Below, in pieces: positions 43,327-50,095 of a stretch of 64,000 nucleotides of DNA. The notes beneath the pieces are model-generated. The model ran no database searches. It saw only the letters and a program-made list of their open reading frames with translations, and was not told the DNA's origin. Source of the stretch: JAMDCX01 sp049977145 (GTDB lineage Bacteria; Planctomycetota; Phycisphaerae; WQYP01); NCBI GenBank assembly GCA_049977145.1, contig JBMFGW010000001.1:1-64000 (forward strand). Direction: 5' to 3'. The first letter of the stretch is position 1. The number at the start of each line of letters is the position of its first letter. Made by a program: the position numbers and the translations under genes.

Positions 43327-44010
43327 TCATGTGGCGGGGAGAATATGGACCGCCAGCCACGCCGCCACCGTGGCGGCATTCTGATCCGGCGGAAAAACCG
43401 GATAAAAAACGTGCTCCACTGTACCATCCTTGATCACCATCGTGAGACGTTTAAGCAACGTCATTCCTCCGGTTTCAAACGTCGGCAGACGCATGGCACT
43501 AGCCAAGATTAGATTGGCATCCGAAAGAATTGGAAATGGTAGATGCAATCGCTCCGCGACTTCGCGCTGATAATCCGGGCTTTGTGTGGAAAGGCCAAAC
43601 AAATGACGGATACCTAAGGTTTTCAACCACGCAAAATGATCTCGGAAAGCGCAGGATTGCGGCGTGCATCCGCGTGCGCCGGGAATCAAATCCCACCCGT
43701 CCGGATTTGCGATGCCGGGCTTTCCCGTCCGGGGATACGTATAGACCACAACCCTGCCCGGTAGTGTGGACAGGTTCACCGTCGTGCCGTCGGTTGCGGC
43801 TAGCGCGATGGCCGGAATGCGCATTCCGACCAGATGTCGGGCCGCGCCGTCATCCACCGGTGCCGGAATTGTTGACCAATCAAGTGCTTCGATGGTGCGG
43901 TTCGTCCTGGCCTCTATTCTCGGTTTTAGCCGTTTTTCATCTGCGGTAATTTTGCGCTTGGGGTTTTTCATTGCATTCATTTCCGCATCGGCCAATAAGG
44001 GCAATCTCAT
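43327..44010 (-). CDS. Peroxiredoxin (AhpC/TSA, PrxQ-like)
   Basis: A 227-residue thiol peroxidase. After a basic N-terminal ~55 residues comes the thioredoxin-like fold: RIPAIALAATDGTTVNLSTL, VVVYTYPRTGKPG, then the active site GCTPQSCAFRDHFAWLK with the peroxidatic Cys and a second Cys four residues on. It ends with MVIKDGTVEHVFYPVFPP. The enzyme reduces peroxides using thioredoxin-type donors. The start is placed at ATG 44010, 22 bp after the DUF488 gene. ATG 43980 is possible. The longer open frame overlaps DUF488 and is not used. Confidence 0.88.
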   Translation of the reverse strand: MRLPLLADAEMNAMKNPKRKITADEKRLKPRIEARTNRTIEALDWSTIPAPVDDGAARHLVGMRIPAIALAATDGTTVNLSTLPGRVVVYTYPRTGKPGIANPDGWDLIPGARGCTPQSCAFRDHFAWLKTLGIRHLFGLSTQSPDYQREVAERLHLPFPILSDANLILASAMRLPTFETGGMTLLKRLTMVIKDGTVEHVFYPVFPPDQNAATVAAWLAVHILPAT

Positions 44011-44032
44011 GGGCCCCAGCCCGGTGTCATAT

Positions 44033-44383
44033 CTACGCAGCACGCAGAAATTCCCGTAATGCCAATGCGCCGTTGTGTTCTTGATCGTGCGCGGCGTATA
44101 CAAAGGTAACATCGCCCTTCTTGATATGTTGCCGCAAGGCTTCAACGGCGGACGGATTCTGCCGCAGTTCGTCCCAATACCGTTTTTTGAACTGCACCCA
44201 TTTGGCCGGATCGTGGCCAAACCACTTTCGCAGCTCCGTACTGGGGGCCACATCTTTGAGCCACAGGTCTATCGCGGCCTTTTCCCTGGTCAATCCCCGC
44301 GGCCACAGCCGCTCCACGAGAATCCGCAATCCGTCAGCGGTAGATGGTTCATCATAAACACGTTTGATTTGAATCTTAGTCAT
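44033..44383 (-). CDS. DUF488-family protein
   Basis: 116 residues with the signature of the family: IQIKRVYDEPSTADGLRILV, ERLWPRGLTREKAAIDLWLK and LRKWFGHDPAKWVQFKKRYW. The family is widespread, cytosolic and of unknown function, often near stress genes. It precedes the peroxiredoxin gene by 22 bp, which suggests a shared transcript and a possible oxidative-stress role. Confidence 0.92.
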   Translation of the reverse strand: MTKIQIKRVYDEPSTADGLRILVERLWPRGLTREKAAIDLWLKDVAPSTELRKWFGHDPAKWVQFKKRYWDELRQNPSAVEALRQHIKKGDVTFVYAAHDQEHNGALALREFLRAA

Positions 44384-44474
44384 GCTGTATTACTCCCGAA
44401 TCATGGTCAACTTTTAACCCCGCGTTCTGCGCAAGCTTCACATTGGGAAACCTGCGTCAAAATAAGTGCCTTGG

Positions 44475-44609
44475 TTAAATATTGGCCGGAATTATTTTCA
44501 GTCCGCACCTCGTAGCCCCGTTCCGCAGCGCGTGGTCAAATGTTGCCAGAGGTGCTTGCGCCCGCGCCGCTAATTCCAGATAGGCGGCGTCGTAAGCCGT
44601 AAGCTGATG
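44475..44609 (-). pseudogene. C-terminal remnant of a PIN-domain toxin gene
   Basis: Reading from 44609 to the stop at 44475-44477 gives HQLTAYDAAYLELAARAQ, then PLATFDHALRNGATRCG, the last ~45 residues of a VapC/PIN toxin with two of its catalytic acids (YDAAY and TFDHAL). The upstream part is missing. The frame runs into the MITE-like element beginning at 44611, and no N-terminal PIN sequence is found beyond it. Confidence 0.75.
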
Positions 44610-44610
44610 C

Positions 44611-44750
44611 GTATCCGTTCACGGCGGTACCGCTCCCTTACGGTCGCGGCTCGGCTACCACCGCGTGCGTACACTGGCAGCGGCGGCACAATGGGGCCTT
44701 GATCGCCGCCCATGGTAGGTACGCAAAAAATATGGTGCTTGAACGGTTAC
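44611..44750. mobile_element. MITE-like element, degenerate copy
   Basis: Begins GTATCCGTTCACGG and ends TTGAACGGTTAC, imperfect inverted ends of the same type as the intact copy at 46748-46877. The shared interior includes TACCGCTCCCTTACGGT and CATGGTAGGTACGC. It abuts the PIN remnant. No target duplication is visible. Confidence 0.65.
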
Positions 44751-44815
44751 GATTAAAGTTTACGCCCTCATGGCCTGGAAAAGCCGTAAGCGCTGGGAAA
44801 ATATGGCTTTTACGA

Positions 44816-44848
44816 ATTTCAAGTCCTAAACACGTAAATACTTGAAAT
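44816..44848. terminator. Hairpin downstream of rpmA
   Basis: ATTTCAAGT and ACTTGAAAT form a perfect 9-bp stem with a 15-nt loop, ~50 bp after the rpmA stop on the minus strand. It is a candidate terminator, but no clear U-tract follows. Confidence 0.4.
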
Positions 44849-44898
44849 CAAATGCCTTACGTATTTCAAAGCATGTTACATTGGACAGGCTGGCCCTC

Positions 44899-45171
44899 TC
44901 AACTGGTGGTGGCGACGGCGGCGATTTCCGCCACTGATTCCACGGACACTTTGCGGTTAGGAGCGAAATGCACCCGGCCGGGAGCCAATGCGAATAAGCT
45001 GTCGTCCCGCGCCAAGCCAACATTTTTGCCGGCGCGATATCGGGTGCCACGCTGCCGGACAATAATTGAACCAGTGGTAACCACTTCTCCGGCATAAGCC
45101 TTTACGCCCAGATACTGTGGATTACTGTCCCGCCCATTTTGAGTAGAACCTTGACCTTTTTTATGCGCCAT
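44899..45171 (-). CDS. rpmA: 50S ribosomal protein L27
   Basis: 90 residues, normal for L27, which lies near the peptidyl transferase centre. The N-terminus AHKKGQGSTQNGRDSNPQYL and the core GNIIVRQRG-like VTTGSIIVRQRGTRYRAGKN are typical. ATG 45171 with GGAGATG upstream is the start. The frame extends upstream to 45231 without meaning. rplU (L21), its near-universal neighbour, is absent here, and the upstream gene is a divergent desulfurase. Confidence 0.96.
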   Translation of the reverse strand: MAHKKGQGSTQNGRDSNPQYLGVKAYAGEVVTTGSIIVRQRGTRYRAGKNVGLARDDSLFALAPGRVHFAPNRKVSVESVAEIAAVATTS

Positions 45172-45459
45172 AACACATCTCCAACGCTCGAAAGCGGCGA
45201 TACAGCTTCGTCCGCAACTTTCATAAGTCACTAAGTATACGCATCCGGGTTTTTATTGCAAGTATGACAGATGTGTGCGGCCATGTTTGTTTTAGCCAAT
45301 GGTGCGAATTGCGGTAACGCGGCAGTGCCCATCGTCCTGGAGCTGGCATGGATGCGGGTGCGCTTCAGTATTTTTGCCCAATAATATTATTCCCCCCCCC
45401 GCCACCGCTGGATTGACTGTATGCGGTGTAGTGCCTGCGGGTCCGGTATAATGGCAGTG

Positions 45460-46611
45460 ATGATTTATCTGGACAATAATGCGACTACCCGGATAGCGCC
45501 TGAAGTTCTGGCATCTATGCGGCCCTTTCTGGAAGACAGTTATGGCAATCCTTCCAGTGTACATCAGGCCGGGCAGGAAGCCCGGCATGCGGTTGAGGAA
45601 GCCCGCTATCAGGCGGCGGAATTCATCGGTTGCCGTCCGGCGGAAGTGATATTTACCAGCGGCGGCACCGAAGCGGATAACGCGGCGGTATTGGGGGTAA
45701 TGCCGGGACGGACAAAAAAAACAATCATCACCTCAACCGTGGAACATAGTGCAATTCGTGCGCCGACGGATTATCTGGCCAAGCATGGATATCGCGTTGT
45801 AACCATAGGGGTTGATGCGCTGGGACGGCTGGATATGGAGGCGCTACATGCCGCACTGGCCGATCCCGATGCGGCGTTGCTGACCTTGATCTGGGTCAAT
45901 AACGAAACCGGTGTGATTTTCGATGTGGATACAATTGGCGCTGCCGCCCGCACCCATGGTGTGCCGTTCCACGTGGATGCGGTGCAGGCGGCGGGAAAAC
46001 TTCCGTTACGATTTTCCAGTCGGCCCATTGATCTATTGTCCGTCAGCGCACATAAATTTCACGGTCCCAAAGGCGTGGGGGCCTTGGTCGTGCGGCGCGG
46101 TTTGGCCTATCAGCCGCTGATCCGCGGTGGTCCGCAGGAACGGGATCGCCGGGGCGGCACGGAAAATGTCGCGGGGATCGTCGGGTTAGGAGCGGCGGCG
46201 GCGCGGGCCACTGCCATGTTGGCGGAGTCTGGCTATATACAGCGCATAGCCACAATGCGGAATAAACTTGAGACGGGAATTTTGAATTCGGTTCCGGATT
46301 GTTATAGCATCGGGGATCCGGAAAACCGCGTGGCCAATACTACGAATATCGGTTTTGCAGCGTTGGAAGCCGAGGCGATCCTGCTGCTGCTGAACCAGAA
46401 CGATATTTGCGCCAGCGCCGGGGCGGCGTGTTCCAGTGGATCTCTTGAACCATCCCATGTGCTCAAAGCCATGGGCATAGCGGAAAAAATTGCGCATGGT
46501 GCGGTGCGATTTTCATTATCTGAATTTACCACGGATGCGGACATAGAGCAGACGCTCCAAGTCATACCCCAGATCATCACCCGCCTGCGGCACGTCTTAC
46601 CGGTGGGCTAA
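45460..46611 (+). CDS. Cysteine desulfurase (NifS/IscS-type, group I)
   Basis: A 383-residue PLP enzyme taking sulfur from cysteine. Motifs: YLDNNATTRIAPEV, the TSGGTEADNAAV phosphate site, PLP lysine in SAHKFHGPKGVGALVV (~200) and the long flexible group-I loop with the active Cys in ASAGAACSSGSLEPSHVLKA (~325). It is distinct from the SufS in the suf operon, so it may serve tRNA thiolation or another Fe-S branch. Starts at 45451, 45457 (GTG) and 45460 are possible. No good ribosome site exists. A TATAAT seven bases before 45460 raises the chance of a leaderless message. Confidence 0.92.
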   Translation: MIYLDNNATTRIAPEVLASMRPFLEDSYGNPSSVHQAGQEARHAVEEARYQAAEFIGCRPAEVIFTSGGTEADNAAVLGVMPGRTKKTIITSTVEHSAIRAPTDYLAKHGYRVVTIGVDALGRLDMEALHAALADPDAALLTLIWVNNETGVIFDVDTIGAAARTHGVPFHVDAVQAAGKLPLRFSSRPIDLLSVSAHKFHGPKGVGALVVRRGLAYQPLIRGGPQERDRRGGTENVAGIVGLGAAAARATAMLAESGYIQRIATMRNKLETGILNSVPDCYSIGDPENRVANTTNIGFAALEAEAILLLLNQNDICASAGAACSSGSLEPSHVLKAMGIAEKIAHGAVRFSLSEFTTDADIEQTLQVIPQIITRLRHVLPVG

Positions 46612-46668
46612 TACTCAAACCCGTTGACAGAGTGAGAAAGAAGACTTCCTTGATCCACATTCCGCAAG

Positions 46669-46690
46669 CACCGCAACGCCTTGCGGTGCC
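46669..46690. terminator. Perfect GC-rich hairpin after the desulfurase gene
   Basis: GCACCGCAA-CGCC-TTGCGGTGC, a 9-bp stem ~60 bp after the stop at 46611. No T-run follows, so it is a possible factor-dependent terminator or a repeat hairpin. Similar GCACCG/CGGTGC hairpins occur near 42959 and 49991. Confidence 0.45.
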
Positions 46691-46739
46691 GGTCGTTGGA
46701 TCATGGTTCGGGGTTCACACGGGAAGCACTGCTCCATAT

Positions 46740-46885
46740 TGATAGATGTAACCGTTCACGGCCTTTCGGCCTTCCAAACTCGATATGCGTTCACGGCGGT
46801 ACCACTCCCTTACGGTGCGGCTCGGCCTGCCGTTATGCGTGGTAGGTACGCCCAAAACATCGTGCGTGAACGGTTACTGATAGAT
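46740..46885. mobile_element. MITE-like element with 13-bp TIRs and 8-bp target duplication
   Basis: The element spans 46748-46877 (130 bp). Its ends GTAACCGTTCACG and CGTGAACGGTTAC are perfect inverted repeats. It is flanked on both sides by TGATAGAT (46740-46747 and 46878-46885), as expected from a transposition event. It encodes nothing. A degenerate copy is at 44611-44750 and an end fragment at 62355-62390, so a family is present. The mobilising transposase is not in the window. Confidence 0.8.
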
Positions 46886-46916
46886 CAACCACCGCATTGC
46901 GAACTGGATACAATTG

Positions 46917-47555
46917 TCATTTCTTCGCATTTTGATAAATTTCCGCAACTTTGGTCCAGTTTACGACTTCCCACCAGTTTGCAATGTATTCGGGCCGTCG
47001 ATTCTGATACTTGAGGTAATAAGCGTGTTCCCAGACATCCAACCCCAAAACAGGCGTGCCGGAAAGTCCGCAGACCGTCTGCCCCATCAACGGATTATCC
47101 TGATTGGCCGTGGAACCTATGGTTAGCTTGCCGTCTTGGAGTACCAGCCAAGCCCAGCCGGAGCCAAACCGTTTGGCTGCGGCGTCGCTGAACCGTGTTT
47201 TGAATTCCGCAAAGGAACCGAACGTGGAGTTAATCGCCGCCGCCAAATCGCCCGTCGGTTCTCCACCGCCGCCCTTGCCCTTGGCGGCCATGATCTGCCA
47301 GAACATGGTATGGTTGGCGTTGCCGCCGCCATTATTCCGCACGGTAGTGCGGATATCCTCCGGGACTGCCGCCAAATTGCCAATTAAAGCCGCAAGAGAT
47401 TTCGTCTCCAACGCGGGCTTTCCAGCAATCGCATTATTGAGATTGGTGACATAACCGCCATGATGCTTGCCGTGGTGAATCTGCATGGTTTGCGTATCGA
47501 TAATAGGTTCCAGCGCGCCAAAATCATACGGTAATGCAGGAAGTTGAAAAGCCAT
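46917..47555 (-). CDS. sodB: Fe/Mn superoxide dismutase
   Basis: A 212-residue enzyme converting superoxide to hydrogen peroxide and oxygen. The four metal ligands are visible: His in TMQIHHGKHHGGYV, His in NANHTMFWQIM, and Asp and His in LDVWEHAYYLKYQNRRPEYI. Iron or manganese use cannot be decided by eye. No signal peptide is present, so it is cytosolic. The stop lies ~30 bp from the MITE. Confidence 0.96.
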   Translation of the reverse strand: MAFQLPALPYDFGALEPIIDTQTMQIHHGKHHGGYVTNLNNAIAGKPALETKSLAALIGNLAAVPEDIRTTVRNNGGGNANHTMFWQIMAAKGKGGGGEPTGDLAAAINSTFGSFAEFKTRFSDAAAKRFGSGWAWLVLQDGKLTIGSTANQDNPLMGQTVCGLSGTPVLGLDVWEHAYYLKYQNRRPEYIANWWEVVNWTKVAEIYQNAKK

Positions 47556-47703
47556 CTGAATACTCCTTAAAATATGAATAATCTCTTTTGTGTTAACTCA
47601 TTATGTCACTGTTGAATAGTAGCACCGTCATGCGTTAATTGTCAAGGCGACATGATCGTTCCACGTTCTGACCACTGGCTGAAAGGGGCATTATGCGTGT
47701 AAA

Positions 47704-48687
47704 GTGGGGCGTATGGCGATTCGCTTCAAATCCGGTGCTACGCCCAAGTCGCGTGATGCGCTGCTGTGGATTATCGTCGGCGTGCTGGTAATTTGGGGCG
47801 CCTGGCAGACCATCAAGGTAAGGCGGCAAGTACTCAAAGCGTTGCACACGCGTCGCGCTCCGTACGTCCAGGCCACGGCAGCCCCAACCGCCACCGCTTC
47901 TGGCCGCACCACGCCATCTCGTCCTTTTTCCGTAGCGCACAGATCCGGCCAAACCTTCGGGGCCAATACCGCGGCGCCATTGCGTCCCGCACCGACGATT
48001 GTTCATGTTCTGACGCCGGGCCTGCTAACGCAAGTCCACCACCAAATAGCCCAAGCCCGCCTGGCCTTAAAACATGGTCATCTTTTGACCGCCCGGCACA
48101 CACTGCAAACGGCCTTGCGGCATATTTCCGGCTTTGGCGAACATGAAGCCGATACCATCCGAGCGGTGTTAATGCAGATCAACGCGCGCAGTGTTTTGAG
48201 TTCCGCCATTGTTCCGGGTGATCCACTGGTAAGACTGGTGCGTGTACAACCGGGAGATACCCTGGATTATCTGGCCGGCTTGTATCGTATTACGCCGCGT
48301 ATGATTCTACAGATTAATCCCGGCCTGCAGCCGCGATCACTGATCGCCGGTACAAGTGTTAAAGTAATTCTTGGTCCGATCGATGCCTATATCCTGATCC
48401 ATGCCGCGCGAATTGATGTCATGATTCGGCAACACTTTATTGCGGACTTTCCGATGCGCGTGGTCATACCCATTGCGCCCCGACTGGGGCGTTATCGCGT
48501 CAAAAACTATCTGCCCGGACCGCTGAGACTTGATGAATGGATTTTGCAAGCCGTCTCCGACCGATCCCGCCTGATTTTGGCCGGGGGTGATATTCCTGAT
48601 GCGGATATTCGATTATCTCCGCAGTCTATCACGGCCCTGCACCGGATGATTAATACGCATTTTTCTCGCATTACCATCGAACCATGA
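47704..48687 (+). CDS. Membrane-anchored LysM protein with possible degenerate L,D-transpeptidase domain
   Basis: 327 residues: an N-terminal membrane span (~17-35), a proline/alanine/threonine-rich linker and a helical region (~100-165). A LysM peptidoglycan-binding module follows at about 178-222 (VRVQPGDTLDYLAGLYRITP and GTSVKVI). The C-terminal ~100 residues resemble in order the YkuD L,D-transpeptidase fold (IAPRLGRYRVKN) but have no HxxxGxxxxC catalytic motif. It is anchored on the outer face of the inner membrane and likely binds the wall. The transpeptidase relation is tentative. Confidence 0.75.
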   Translation: MGRMAIRFKSGATPKSRDALLWIIVGVLVIWGAWQTIKVRRQVLKALHTRRAPYVQATAAPTATASGRTTPSRPFSVAHRSGQTFGANTAAPLRPAPTIVHVLTPGLLTQVHHQIAQARLALKHGHLLTARHTLQTALRHISGFGEHEADTIRAVLMQINARSVLSSAIVPGDPLVRLVRVQPGDTLDYLAGLYRITPRMILQINPGLQPRSLIAGTSVKVILGPIDAYILIHAARIDVMIRQHFIADFPMRVVIPIAPRLGRYRVKNYLPGPLRLDEWILQAVSDRSRLILAGGDIPDADIRLSPQSITALHRMINTHFSRITIEP

Positions 48688-48756
48688 TAAAATATATAAA
48701 TTGGTTGGCGGAACGCCGCGGCGCCTCGAACTTGTGCCCAATGGAATGGATCACGT

Positions 48757-49851
48757 ATGGCCATCGTTGTTCAATGTTATCATTGCCACAGCCGGTTGGA
48801 ACTCGATGACGGATTCCGCGGCGGAATATGTCGCTGCAGTAAGTGCGGATCCCTGCTAAAAGTTCCAGCCACCGCAGCTGCCGATGATAGCGCACGCACC
48901 CGCCCCGCCGATCCCGGTACGCGTTCTGTCGGCAACCGTCCATCTGTTCCAAATGAAGATCCCGGATTTTCCTCCAGCGGCTTTCGCAGCCAATCCGGCC
49001 AGCGCCCGGCAGTGCCGCCATCCTCCGGCAGCGGGGCTTTTTCGAGTTCATCGTCCACCCACTCCGCGACGCCGCGACAGCCAGAGACGTTAGCCGATGG
49101 CCAGTCCGGCTTTCCACAATCTCCAGTGGTCACACAAAAAATACCGCCCGCGCACCAACACCCATCTGCGGCACCGGTTGAGCCTGCAAAAAAGAAGCAA
49201 CTGCCGCGCCGGGGGCTGATCGGATTCATTATTCTCTTTGCCGCGGCGACCCTGATTATCGCTATTATCATCTTGGCGCATCAGTATACGGCTTCATCGG
49301 TCACGCCGCCCGGCAGTAACGGGGAAAGCCCCGCGCTGGATACGGGATTTCTTGGGATTCCACTGGTCGGAAAAAGTATTATCTTCAGCCTTGATGGATC
49401 TTCGGCTAATCTTGACAGCTTTAATCTGGTGGCCGCGTATGTGAAACAAGCGGTTAAAAAACTCAGGCCGGATCAACGGATAAAATTTGCGATCTGGGGG
49501 CCCAATGGACTTAACATTATGCCCAAGAAGGGTTGGATGAAGCCGCGGCAGGCGGGCAGCGCGGAAAAGACGCTATTAAATTATTCGCCTTACGGCAGCA
49601 CCACCGCCGCCGCGGCTATGAAAGAAACGCTCAAACTCGGCGGCGATCAGATCATCTTTGTGACGGCTAAAGTATTTATCTCCAATCCCAATCTGGCGGC
49701 CGATGTGCTGCGGGTCAAAAAAGCAACGCAACGAATTGATGTAATATCCGTTAATGGCGAACGCAAAGAACTGCAAACATTAGCGCAACGATCCGGTGGA
49801 GAATTCCGCCGGGTCGCCGTAAGTGAGCTGCAAAATTCGCTCGGAGAGTAG
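48757..49851 (+). CDS. Zinc-ribbon, single-span protein with VWA-like C-terminal domain
   Basis: 364 residues. The N-terminal C4 zinc ribbon (Cys 7, 10, 27, 30) is of the MJ0042 kind. A long Ser/Pro-rich linker, one membrane span at about 150-172 (GLIGFIILFAAATLIIAIII) and a C-terminal alpha/beta domain follow. That domain has an opening strand SIIFSLDGSSAN that resembles the DxSxS start of von Willebrand A folds, followed by LKLGGDQIIFVTAKVF and IDVISVNGERKEL strands. The metal-site Asp-x-Ser-x-Ser is imperfect. The ribbon would be cytoplasmic and the VWA-like domain outside. Function is unknown. Confidence 0.75.
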   Translation: MAIVVQCYHCHSRLELDDGFRGGICRCSKCGSLLKVPATAAADDSARTRPADPGTRSVGNRPSVPNEDPGFSSSGFRSQSGQRPAVPPSSGSGAFSSSSSTHSATPRQPETLADGQSGFPQSPVVTQKIPPAHQHPSAAPVEPAKKKQLPRRGLIGFIILFAAATLIIAIIILAHQYTASSVTPPGSNGESPALDTGFLGIPLVGKSIIFSLDGSSANLDSFNLVAAYVKQAVKKLRPDQRIKFAIWGPNGLNIMPKKGWMKPRQAGSAEKTLLNYSPYGSTTAAAAMKETLKLGGDQIIFVTAKVFISNPNLAADVLRVKKATQRIDVISVNGERKELQTLAQRSGGEFRRVAVSELQNSLGE

Positions 49852-50060
49852 AACCTGCAATCCCCATGGCTGGGCTGGTGAAAATCCGAGGAGCCGGTCC
49901 GAGACTTTAGCGAATGTTGCATAGGGCGGCGAACGGTACCGGTACAATCCATTGCGTAATAGCGGGAGCATTCTCCCGCGCACCGGCATCGCAATGCGGT
50001 GCGCAGCAGGGGCATCATGGACATAGCCACGCCACTGCCGGACAACGCGCACCGATCCGG
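49852..50060. other. Intergenic region before mutS
   Basis: Holds a GCGCACCG-11 nt-CGGTGCGC hairpin at about 49979-50005, flanked by GCGGGAG/CTCCCGC words, and no gene. The hairpin resembles those near 42959 and 46669, possibly a small repeat family. Confidence 0.45.
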
Positions 50061-50088
50061 TTGGCATAACGGCTTGCGGCGGTACAAT
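50061..50088 (+). promoter_or_regulatory. mutS promoter placed for a leaderless transcript
   Basis: TTGGCA (50061-50066), 16-bp spacer, TACAAT (50083-50088). The expected start of transcription falls at or one base before the ATG at 50096. No ribosome site precedes that ATG. Confidence 0.5.
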
Positions 50089-50095
50089 ACCCATC

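Noticed and set aside
43152..43427. 91-codon frame overlapping the peroxiredoxin end
   Set aside because: No ribosome site or family, and it overlaps a firm gene on the same strand in another frame.
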